The translations under genes were made by a program, and so were the position numbers. The notes under the pieces were generated by a model. That model was not told the origin of the DNA, ran no database searches, and was given only the letters and a program-made list of their open reading frames with translations. DNA of 46,495 nt from an uncultured Pirellulaceae bacterium. Its GTDB lineage: Bacteria; Planctomycetota; Planctomycetia; Pirellulales; Pirellulaceae. Within the stretch, counting starts at the first letter, position 1, and every line of letters starts with the position of its first letter. Location: the NCBI GenBank assembly GCA_937967505.1, contig CALCJM010000107.1:1-46495 (forward strand). Direction: 5' to 3'. This document shows positions 8,234 to 15,366 of the stretch, piece by piece.

Positions 8234-9544
8234 ATGGGCTATCAATTTAAAGTTTTACAAAATACGTTCCGCTGTCGCGCCGCCGGTTTGGGCAGTTTGG
8301 TCGGTGCGGTCATTGGTTTGCTGTTCGTGATCGCTTGGTCACCGGTAGCTGCCCAGGCCCAGATGCCGCGCGATCTGCGCGACCAGTTTGAGCAACTGAT
8401 TCTGGATCTGGAACCCGATGTGGCCAAGTGTTTTCAAGATGCAATCGATCAGGATATCTGTTCTGTTGAGTTTACAACCGGACAGTTTCGCCGCTTTCGT
8501 GACAATCCGGTGAATCCCTTTGAAGATACCTACCGGATCGAACCCGACGATGCGCTGGGTAGTATCTCTCTGAATTTCGAAATTCCCAGTTTGCGCAACA
8601 GGCGGATCGAGCCTTTTGAGCGACAGAATGAAGATCTGTTGGAAACTCTGGCACCGGTTGTTACCGATGCGCGGCGGGCATTGGTGGGTATCTGGAAAGA
8701 TGACCGGATGGTGGCGTTGGGGACCGTCGTTGATAGCGACGGCTACGTAATTACCAAAGCATCCGAGGTGCAAAAACGTGCACCGGTGGAATGCTTGATT
8801 GACGGAAAAAGAATAAGTGCCCGCATTGAACGCGTCGATGACCATAATGATATTGCGTTGCTGAAGGTTAACGCAGTCGATCTGCCAGTTGTGCAATGGG
8901 CTGATGGCCCTACCCCGTGTGGCAGTTTTCTGATCACTCCCGGCAGTGAAAAGGAAGTGGTTGCGTTGGGAACGTATGCGGCCAAACCACGTTCCACAGT
9001 TTCAGGCGAACAGGCATTCTTGGGTGTCAATCCGGACCAGACCTCGGCCGGCGTTATGGTGACCGAAATCAACGAGGGCGAAGCATCCTATGATGCGGGA
9101 CTGCGCGATGGAGACGTGATCGTTGAAATGGCCGGCAAGCCCATCATTGAGGTGGGAGATCTGGTTAATGCGGTGCGCTGTCAACGGCCGGGCGATCAGG
9201 TTCAAATCAAATTTTTGCGGCGTGGTCGAACGCTGACCACTCAGGCAACGTTAGCCGGCAGAAGTCTCTCCGGCGAACAGGCGGCGCGCTTCAAGATGAT
9301 GAACTGCATGGGAACCATTGTTTCGCGTCGCGGCGACGGTTTTCCGTATGTCTTTCAGCATGACACGCCACTGTTTCCCGAGCACTGCGGCGGACCGGTC
9401 GTGGACCTCCAGGGCAAGGTCATCGGCATCAATATTGCCCGGCAGGGGCGCGCCTCGACGCTGGCGATCCCCGCCAGCCGTATGAAAGAAATCGTCAAAG
9501 ATCTGACGCGCTCCAATGTCGCAGCACGGCCTCCGGTTGATTGA
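8234..9544 (+). CDS. Pseudoprotease: trypsin-like fold interrupted by an inserted PDZ domain
   Basis: A 436-aa exported protein (signal segment about 19-43). Residues 145-253 match the first half of an HtrA-type trypsin domain, with the catalytic His position changed (YVITKASEV, S177 where HtrA has TAAHV) and the Asp kept (NDIALLKV, D206). A complete PDZ domain follows at about 261-343 (AFLGVNPD to LTTQATLAG). Only then does the second protease lobe continue (about 356-425): GTIVSRRGDG, then FPEHCGGPVVDLQGKVIGIN, with Cys385 in place of the nucleophile Ser, then TLAIPASRM. So the PDZ is nested inside the protease fold and the triad is broken. Proteolysis is unlikely; a sensor, inhibitor or adaptor for the active neighbour is inferred. 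Start ATG 8234 follows GGACAGAGACA. Confidence 0.85.
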   Translation: MGYQFKVLQNTFRCRAAGLGSLVGAVIGLLFVIAWSPVAAQAQMPRDLRDQFEQLILDLEPDVAKCFQDAIDQDICSVEFTTGQFRRFRDNPVNPFEDTYRIEPDDALGSISLNFEIPSLRNRRIEPFERQNEDLLETLAPVVTDARRALVGIWKDDRMVALGTVVDSDGYVITKASEVQKRAPVECLIDGKRISARIERVDDHNDIALLKVNAVDLPVVQWADGPTPCGSFLITPGSEKEVVALGTYAAKPRSTVSGEQAFLGVNPDQTSAGVMVTEINEGEASYDAGLRDGDVIVEMAGKPIIEVGDLVNAVRCQRPGDQVQIKFLRRGRTLTTQATLAGRSLSGEQAARFKMMNCMGTIVSRRGDGFPYVFQHDTPLFPEHCGGPVVDLQGKVIGINIARQGRASTLAIPASRMKEIVKDLTRSNVAARPPVD

Positions 9545-9669
9545 CACCGGTAGTGTTGCTGGTGTAGGCTGTCGCGCGAACAGTAAGTATGACCCTCTCT
9601 CCCGATGACGGAGCGGATTGGCTGGCTCACCGGCGAGGAGAGCGAAACCGGTTCTTCCAGACGTGCAGC

Positions 9670-11256
9670 ATGGCAAAAAAAAAATCAAAAGCTGCGACTG
9701 GAAAAACAACTGGAAAAACCTCGAAAAAAACAGCGAAGAAGCAAGTAAAGCGATCCGCAGTCAAAGGGGCCAGAACCTCTGCCAACGCTAAATCTGGCGA
9801 AGCTAAATCTGCCAAATCGGCATCCACTTCAAAGGTCAAGGAAGCTGCTGCGGATTATGATCTGGCGGGGGCAAACGTCGGCGATGAGGACTTTCCGGTG
9901 AATGATACGCCTCAGGTAGCGGCAGTTGATTTCCAGCCCGACCCGAATTTGACGCCGTTTGAGAATACCGCAGCCAAAGTGCGCACGTTTCCTCAGTCGC
10001 CGGGGGTTTATTTAATGAAGGACGCCGCAGGCGTGGTGATCTATGTCGGCAAGGCGACCAATCTGCGCTCCCGTGCGGGCAGTTACTTCCTGAAGGCGGC
10101 AGGCATCGATCAGCGTACCGGCGATTGGGTGGGAAAAATTGCGGACGCGGATTTCATTCCCTGTGAAAGCGAGGTGGATGCGCTGCTGGTCGAATCACGA
10201 TTGATCAAAGATATCCAACCGGCATATAACAAGATCCTCAAAGACGACAAGACGTTCCCCTATCTTCAGATCACCACGCACGAGGATTTTCCACGTGTGG
10301 AGGTGACGCGCGAACCGGCCAATAAGGGCGTAAAACTATACGGACCTTTTGCCAGTGCCGGAGCGTTACGCGGTGCCGTTCAGGTGCTGCAGCGCATCTT
10401 CAAATTCCGCACATGCTCGCTTGACATCAACGAAGGTGACGACCAGTGGAAGTGGTTCCGGCCGTGCCTATTGGCCAGTATCAAGCAATGCACCGCGCCC
10501 TGTAACATGCGGATCGGCAAGGAAGAGTACAGGAAAGACATCAAACGGCTGCACCTGTTTTTACAGGGCAACAAAAAGCGTTTGCTCAAGCAGATGAAAG
10601 GCGAAATGCTGACGGCGTCCCAAGATCTCGATTTTGAAAAGGCCGCCAAATTGCGGGACGAGATTGAAATGCTGGAGTCGCTGGATCGGCGGGGTGAACT
10701 GGACACTCACGCCCAGCCAGAAGTGTTTTATGTGGATCCCAAAAAAGGGTTGACTGGTTTGCGGCAGGTGTTGAAACTGAAAGAGACACCACGTTCGATC
10801 GAGGGCGTCGATATTGCACATCTGGGCGGCGGCGAAACGGTTGCCAGCCTGGTCAAGTTCATTGACGGTTTGCCATTTAAACCCGGCTATCGGCGCTTCA
10901 AGATCAACACGGTAAAAGGCATCGATGATTTTCGTTCGATCCACGAAGTCGTCGCGCGACGGTTCCAACGTCTGTCCGACGAGAACGATGCATTTCCCGA
11001 CATCCTGTTGATTGACGGTGGCAAGGGGCAATTAAGTAGTGCAGTGGCCGCATTCGAATCGTTGGGAATTGATCCACCGGTGTTAATTTCGCTGGCCAAG
11101 AAGAACGAAGAGATTTACCGCCCCGGCGAAAGCACCCCACTGGTGCTCAGTCGACACTCGTTTTCATTACGTCTGTTACAGTACGTGCGCGATGAGGCTC
11201 ACCGATTCGCGCAACACTACCACCATATCCTCCGCAGTAAATCGCAATTCAAATAA
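9670..11256 (+). CDS. uvrC: Excinuclease ABC subunit C, lacking the C-terminal (HhH)2 domain
   Basis: UvrC makes the two incisions flanking a lesion in nucleotide excision repair. The protein is 528 aa from the ATG at 9670 (MAKKKSKAATGK); an upstream in-frame ATG at 9589 is less likely. Residues 1-85 are a Lys/Ala/Ser/Thr-rich basic extension. The GIY-YIG nuclease (about 106-190) has GVYLMKD, VIYVGKATNLRSR and the catalytic Glu in LLVESRLIKD. A four-Cys cluster (FRTC, RPCL, KQC, APC) matches the UvrC iron-sulfur site. The UVR helix pair that contacts UvrB is at about 308-340. The RNase H-like 5' nuclease has GVDIAHLGG, LIDGGKGQL and RDEAHRFAQ. The protein ends right after this, so the tandem helix-hairpin-helix DNA-binding domain is absent. 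Its 3' end overlaps the convergent sulfotransferase gene by 8 bp. Confidence 0.93.
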   Translation: MAKKKSKAATGKTTGKTSKKTAKKQVKRSAVKGARTSANAKSGEAKSAKSASTSKVKEAAADYDLAGANVGDEDFPVNDTPQVAAVDFQPDPNLTPFENTAAKVRTFPQSPGVYLMKDAAGVVIYVGKATNLRSRAGSYFLKAAGIDQRTGDWVGKIADADFIPCESEVDALLVESRLIKDIQPAYNKILKDDKTFPYLQITTHEDFPRVEVTREPANKGVKLYGPFASAGALRGAVQVLQRIFKFRTCSLDINEGDDQWKWFRPCLLASIKQCTAPCNMRIGKEEYRKDIKRLHLFLQGNKKRLLKQMKGEMLTASQDLDFEKAAKLRDEIEMLESLDRRGELDTHAQPEVFYVDPKKGLTGLRQVLKLKETPRSIEGVDIAHLGGGETVASLVKFIDGLPFKPGYRRFKINTVKGIDDFRSIHEVVARRFQRLSDENDAFPDILLIDGGKGQLSSAVAAFESLGIDPPVLISLAKKNEEIYRPGESTPLVLSRHSFSLRLLQYVRDEAHRFAQHYHHILRSKSQFK

Positions 11257-12112
11257 GCCGCCCGCCGGGGTCCGGCTGGTCACTATAGCCCAGGTGCTGT
11301 AGTGCTTCGCCGGCAGCGTCATCGTACCATTTTTTTGTATCGTCGGTAAAATAAATTCGCCAGTCACCGACTGCGCCTTTGCGAAAAAATTCATCGGGAC
11401 GTTCGACGGCAAAACCGGGTTGCAGATGATCAGGAATGGGATCGCAATAATCCGGATCGATGTTCAGAAATTCAAACACTCGTCGGCGCTCGCCCGCGCA
11501 GTCCGCGTGAAGAGCTTCGTACCTGACAAATTTGACCGGTAAATCGGGATGGCGCTCATTCACCGTTTGGTCCGCCATCACTTGCTTGCTCCAACCAATA
11601 CCGCTCTCGCGCACCATCACTTCGTAACACAACAGCCGATCCGGATTCTTTTTGAAAAACCATGGGTCAGCCTTGAAGTGCTCCCATGTTTTTGCCATCT
11701 CCGGAATGCGTGTGAACAAACGGTGTGCCTGCGGATTATTGAACAAATGAAACGCCCGGCTGACCAGGACATCACGACCATCTCGAATAATCGAAACGTG
11801 CGGAGCATTGGGCAGAGTAACCGGTTCGATGGAGTGTGGCGTCCGATCGCCCAGCAGCAATGTATCGGGATGGGTCGCGTCACAAATGGTGGCTTTGATC
11901 AGGCTCTCCAACCGGGCACGTACCTGCGATGCCAATTCAGGCTGGCTCTGGTACAGATAGTGGTTTCCTAGCATCTGATCAAGGCCGGCAATCACGTTCT
12001 CGAAATGGAACTCGCCGGCGACAGAAATATTCCGATGGGTGTTGAGCAATCCACCAAGCCAATTGGTACCGGATTTCATGAACCCTCGCAGGCAAAAAAA
12101 ACGTTGTTCCAT
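11249..12112 (-). CDS. Sulfotransferase family protein
   Basis: A 287-aa PAPS-dependent sulfotransferase. The 5'-phosphosulfate loop is at the N-terminus (GFMKSGTNWLGGLL, residues about 11-24), the 3'-phosphate-binding segment is SIIRDGRDVLVSRAFHLF (about 108-125), and the C-terminal FFRKGAVGDWRIYF carries the RKGxxGDW signature of cytosolic-type sulfotransferases. The acceptor cannot be told from sequence. Planctomycetes often carry many sulfotransferases and sulfatases, consistent with sulfated-glycan metabolism. The gene converges with uvrC (8-bp overlap) and is divergent from the S4 gene at 12241. Confidence 0.88.
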   Translation of the reverse strand: MEQRFFCLRGFMKSGTNWLGGLLNTHRNISVAGEFHFENVIAGLDQMLGNHYLYQSQPELASQVRARLESLIKATICDATHPDTLLLGDRTPHSIEPVTLPNAPHVSIIRDGRDVLVSRAFHLFNNPQAHRLFTRIPEMAKTWEHFKADPWFFKKNPDRLLCYEVMVRESGIGWSKQVMADQTVNERHPDLPVKFVRYEALHADCAGERRRVFEFLNIDPDYCDPIPDHLQPGFAVERPDEFFRKGAVGDWRIYFTDDTKKWYDDAAGEALQHLGYSDQPDPGGRLI

Positions 12113-12171
12113 CTTCGTTCCGGGCTTAATTTATCTGAAAAGCAGGTTAGATTGTGAGCGCACAGTTTAAC

Positions 12172-12232
12172 GTTGGTTAAGGTTGCCTGCCACCAACCCC
12201 TGAATCCCGGCGGGAATCGCCATTTAACCAAC
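12172..12232 (+). promoter_or_regulatory. Predicted three-way-junction leader before the S4 gene
   Basis: A 9-bp perfect inverted repeat GTTGGTTAA (12172-12180) / TTAACCAAC (12224-12232) encloses two internal hairpins: GGTTG (12181-12185) / CAACC (12194-12198), and GAATCCC (12202-12208) / GGGAATC (12212-12218, one A-A mismatch). Folded as RNA this is a three-way junction ending 8 nt before the ATG of an S4-type RNA-binding protein. An autoregulatory leader is a possible reading; chance cannot be excluded, and the region also serves the divergent sulfotransferase gene. Confidence 0.4.
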
Positions 12233-12240
12233 CGTGATCG

Positions 12241-12558
12241 ATGTCCATGACACAAGACAAACCATCCACTTCATCGTCTGAGCCGGGATCTGAATCGCGA
12301 TCTGAATCGGGACCTGAACCACTGGACCGGCCTGCTGCTGAAGTGAGTATTCGGCTGGACCAGTTTTTGCAGGGGTGTGGCGTCGCGACCGGTGGACAGG
12401 CCAAACGAATGATCCAGGCCGGTGAAGTGTTGGTTAACAACCTGGTGGAGACACGGCGGAAGAAAAAACTGTTTGTGGGCGATGAAGTTACCCTGGACGA
12501 TGAGATCTATGTCGTCGCCATGGATGACGGTTCAGACGACCTTGATACCCGGGAGTAA
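12241..12558 (+). CDS. S4-domain RNA-binding protein (YbcJ/YaaA/RqcP-like)
   Basis: A 105-aa protein with an acidic, Ser-rich N-terminal tail (about 1-30, SSSEPGSESRSES) and one S4 RNA-binding domain (about 35-92): IRLDQFLQGCGVATGGQAKR, then GEVLVNNLVETRRKKKLFVG. This is the small stand-alone S4 family that includes E. coli YbcJ and Bacillus YaaA/RqcP, which bind structured RNA or ribosomes. Which of these roles applies cannot be decided. ATG codons at 12241 and 12247 are both possible and no strong ribosome site is visible, which fits a leader buried in structure. A LarA-like gene follows after 75 bp. Confidence 0.8.
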   Translation: MSMTQDKPSTSSSEPGSESRSESGPEPLDRPAAEVSIRLDQFLQGCGVATGGQAKRMIQAGEVLVNNLVETRRKKKLFVGDEVTLDDEIYVVAMDDGSDDLDTRE

Positions 12559-12633
12559 ACCTCCGGAATGTTTCCGGCAGACTCACCACCGGTAGAAACG
12601 AACAGGGCTCACCACTGAAGGGACCAGAATCGC

Positions 12634-13839
12634 ATGTTTAACAATCTCCCTCCACACATTGCTGAACCTCAGACACGCGCACGCACTGGAGCAAACCGTG
12701 TCGGTGAATTTTCGCAAACTATCGTATCGGCACTGGAGCAACCACTGGGCTATCCACCGGTGAAGGAGTGGATGTTCCCGGGCGACAAAGTGGCGATTGT
12801 GCTTCAGGCCAGCCTGTTGCGCCCCGTGGAAGTGGCCGGCGTTGCGCTGGAGTATTGTCAGGCCAACGGAATCGAAATGGATGATGTCTTGCTGGTAGTC
12901 CTACCGGCGACCGCAGCGCGGTTTGGTATTGGTGCGGACCAGCTTGTGCAAACCGAAGCTCAGGTCGCCAATGGGGAACCACCCGCAACGTTGCCGGTAA
13001 CGGTCACTGGCAAAACGGTCCACTGCCACGTGCACGACCAGCGCAATCCATTTGGTCTGGCGTACCTTGCGGCCAATGAAGCGGGTGATCCGGTGCACGT
13101 CAACCGGGAATTGGTCGATGCAGACGTGGTGTTGCCAATCGGTTGTCCCACCTCCGGTTGCGGCACGGAAATTCGGGACTGTATTTATCCAGACTATGGA
13201 TCGATCGATCGCGCCGAACCCTTTCGGGCGTTGACCGGCACTGCGGTACAACGCGCCGATGAAGTACAGTTGGCCAACGATAATCTTGGCAGTTTCTTCA
13301 CGCTGCAGATTGTGTATTCACCCGGCGGTGATGTCGCCAGTGCGGTTGCAGGACAACGTAACCAGGCGGTTGCCGCTGCCACCGAACTGGCCAATGAGCA
13401 ATGGACGATCGACCCTGTCTTCGAAACGGACTTGGTGATTGCGACCATTGAGGAACCGGGACGCGCGCAGACGTGGGGCGATTTTGCCAGCGCCCTAATC
13501 GCATCGGCCACGGCAGCTCCGGGAACCGGGCCGATCGTCATCTGGTCCGCGATCAAACAGCAACCCGACCGGGGGACGCGTAAATCACTCCAGCGGCAGT
13601 TCGACGACAGCGGCAAAGGCAAGCTCTCGCGCGCCCACCGCAGGGTTGCGTCGATCACGGCGGAACGCCCCGTTTTTCTACATTCGGAGCTGCCACAATC
13701 GTCGATCGAGGAACTGGGGATCGGTTTTATTGCTGACCAGGAAGACATCCTGCGAATCGCCGCCAAGGCTTCCAACGGCGTTCTGTTGCGTGATGCTCAC
13801 CGGGTCAATTTGGTGTCCTCGGAGGCATCTGAGCTGTAG
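12634..13839 (+). CDS. LarA-like (lactate racemase N-terminal domain, DUF2088) protein
   Basis: A 401-aa protein whose N-terminal half matches the LarA fold: FPGDKVAIVLQ (about 48-58), an Arg/Pro segment LLRPVEV, and HVHDQRNPFG followed by GDPVHVNRELVDADVVLPIG. In true nickel-pincer lactate racemase the next segment carries the catalytic Lys and His (GGRKSI region); here it reads GCPTSGCGTEIRDCIYPDYG, so the racemase site is not conserved. The C-terminal half is not recognisable. Pincer-cofactor use and substrate are therefore unknown. No larB, larC or larE is adjacent. The ATG at 12634 has AAGGGA 10 nt upstream. Confidence 0.72.
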   Translation: MFNNLPPHIAEPQTRARTGANRVGEFSQTIVSALEQPLGYPPVKEWMFPGDKVAIVLQASLLRPVEVAGVALEYCQANGIEMDDVLLVVLPATAARFGIGADQLVQTEAQVANGEPPATLPVTVTGKTVHCHVHDQRNPFGLAYLAANEAGDPVHVNRELVDADVVLPIGCPTSGCGTEIRDCIYPDYGSIDRAEPFRALTGTAVQRADEVQLANDNLGSFFTLQIVYSPGGDVASAVAGQRNQAVAAATELANEQWTIDPVFETDLVIATIEEPGRAQTWGDFASALIASATAAPGTGPIVIWSAIKQQPDRGTRKSLQRQFDDSGKGKLSRAHRRVASITAERPVFLHSELPQSSIEELGIGFIADQEDILRIAAKASNGVLLRDAHRVNLVSSEASEL

Positions 13840-14216
13840 CCGGTCATGGTTCGGCAATGCGGTCGGCCGACCGATCCTTTCATTTCCGGCGATTTTGCTT
13901 GAGAAAACCGCGTGGTTGAGCCCATTTTTCTGACGGTTCATCATCGAAATATCCTGAAAAACCGGGTTTACGGCCGTCCTGCCACAGGTGCTTTCTCGTG
14001 ATAAAGGGAAGATCGAGCGTCAGGTGTCCCGGGCAAGAGACCAGCAGAAGAACGAGTACGCCCGTGGCAATGACGCAATTTCTTCTGATGCTTCACGCAG
14101 AAGTGTGGAAGTGGTTAGAACAGCGTATTTGTTTTTGGAGGTAAACCGTGGCTTTTGCCAAACCTTCGCAAATGCCAGTTGACATTCCCTGTCAGTTTTT
14201 GAGGCGAGGATACAAA
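13840..14216. other. Intergenic region with a 14-bp perfect palindrome
   Basis: No gene with family features is visible. A perfect palindrome CGGTCGGCCGACCG at 13860-13873 lies 20 bp after the LarA-like stop and could be a weak terminator stem (T-rich CCTTTCATTTCC follows) or a dimeric operator site. Near the right end GGAGG (14137-14141) precedes a GTG at 14148 that is in frame with the following gene, so that gene may start upstream of the coordinate given. Confidence 0.35.
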
Positions 14217-15014
14217 ATGATTTCCAAACACCTTTTGGCGACCGTGGCTGTCGCCTTGTTTGCATTGACGATGGTCAATGCTGATTGTTCCCGCGCTGTA
14301 GCTCAATGGCGCGGAGGGCCCAGTGGTATTACAGGTAATTCCTCCATGGCATTGCTTGGCGATTCTCATGTGGCCGAAGAGCTGGAATTGGACAAGGAAC
14401 AGGTCGAAGCACTGGATAACTTGCAAGGAGAGATGCGCAACGTGTTCCGCGAAACCTTTGGTGGCATGCGGGAGCGCTTTCGTGATCCGGAGGTCGATCG
14501 TAATGCACTGATGGGTGAAATTCGCGATACGATTCGATCCAAAATGAAAGTCGTCGATCAGCAGTTGGAGGAGGTACTGTTGCCTCATCAAATGTCACGC
14601 CTGTCCGAACTGACATTTCAAATGGAAGCCAAACGTGGCGGGACCGAGGGGTTGCTGAACAATCAAAAAGTCAAAGATCAACTCGGATTGACCGACGAAC
14701 AAATTGAAGAAGTGAAGGCCAAGGCCACCGAAGTGAAGATCGAACTTGAGGAAAAGATCAAGCAAGCGCGGAAGGATGCTCAACAGGAAATTCTGTCAGT
14801 GCTCAGTGCCGATCAGCAAACCCGGATCAAAGAGATGCTGGGGGAATCCTTCAAATTCGAGGAGCGACGCGGCTGGGGCGGACGCGCGCGACCCGGAGGA
14901 CAAGATTCGGGCGGGGCGGGTGGCCCCAAAGGGCAGCGCGGTCCTAAAGGACAGCGCGGTCCAAAGGGGCAGCGCGGTCCAAGAAAACCGGGCGGTCCAC
15001 CGAAAGGGGAGTAG
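14217..15014 (+). CDS. Exported Spy/LTXXQ-like helical protein with collagen-like C-terminus
   Basis: A 265-aa secreted protein. The ATG at 14217 is preferred (GAGGCGAGGA 6 nt upstream, then a clean signal peptide MISKHLLATVAVALFALTMV); a GTG at 14148 with GGAGG would add 23 residues. The mature part is charged and helical with LTxxQ-like repeats (ELDKEQVEAL, GLTDEQIEEVKAK, LSADQQTRIKEML) as in CpxP/Spy-type periplasmic chaperone-like proteins. The last 30 residues are a collagen-like Gly-X-Y tract (GPKGQR three times, then GPRKPGGPPKG). Pro and Lys/Arg in X/Y positions favour a triple helix or electrostatic binding. It precedes the secretion operon by 352 bp. Function unknown. Confidence 0.75.
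   Translation: MISKHLLATVAVALFALTMVNADCSRAVAQWRGGPSGITGNSSMALLGDSHVAEELELDKEQVEALDNLQGEMRNVFRETFGGMRERFRDPEVDRNALMGEIRDTIRSKMKVVDQQLEEVLLPHQMSRLSELTFQMEAKRGGTEGLLNNQKVKDQLGLTDEQIEEVKAKATEVKIELEEKIKQARKDAQQEILSVLSADQQTRIKEMLGESFKFEERRGWGGRARPGGQDSGGAGGPKGQRGPKGQRGPKGQRGPRKPGGPPKGE
14922..14975 (+). repeat. Three in-frame 18-bp repeats coding GPKGQR
   Basis: Three direct copies of an 18-nt unit (14922-14939, 14940-14957, 14958-14975; consensus GGTCCNAARGGRCAGCGC) encode GPKGQR-GPKGQR-GPKGQR. Copies differ only at third codon positions, so the protein sequence is conserved while the DNA has drifted. Copy number may vary between strains by slippage. Confidence 0.9.
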
Positions 15015-15366
15015 TTTATTCGTTCGCGTGATAAATCGCCCCTGAAGGGGGTTGGCAGACAGTCATGGGGTGCCTCGACAGGTGCCCCAAAATTGAACGC
15101 CACCACCAAATCGACCATCACCCAAACCGCGGCAAACGATAGCGAGCCGCCAATCGACGGTGTCATTTGCCCAGTAAAATGTAAGTGCCATGACCTTTCG
15201 AACCGGCGGGATCCCTACAAACCGTATCGCGCATACCTGTCAAAATCGAAATTTAGCGCCCAAAGCATCTGGTTGTTAGTGGCGCTGTACATTTACACTG
15301 ATACTACTGGATGCCGTAATCTCGGCTCAACTTCGGCACATCACTGACCTCTCCCAATGCTCTCTC
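15015..15366. other. Intergenic region upstream of the secretion operon, with two hairpins
   Basis: No gene I can support; an 84-codon ORF here has no family features. Two hairpins follow the collagen-tailed gene: CCCCTGAAGGGG (15039-15050) and GGGGTGCC-TCGACA-GGTGCCCC (15067-15088, with two G-T wobble pairs). Neither has a T-run, so they may be 3'-end or processing structures. The rest should carry the promoter of the gsp operon; no clear box could be chosen. Confidence 0.4.

Noticed and set aside
13988-14182. 64-codon ORF before the collagen-tailed gene
   Set aside because: Low-complexity composition, no ribosome site, overlaps the alternative start region of the next gene.
15093-15347. 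84-codon ORF upstream of gspE
   Set aside because: No ribosome site, no family features, and it spans the presumed operon promoter.
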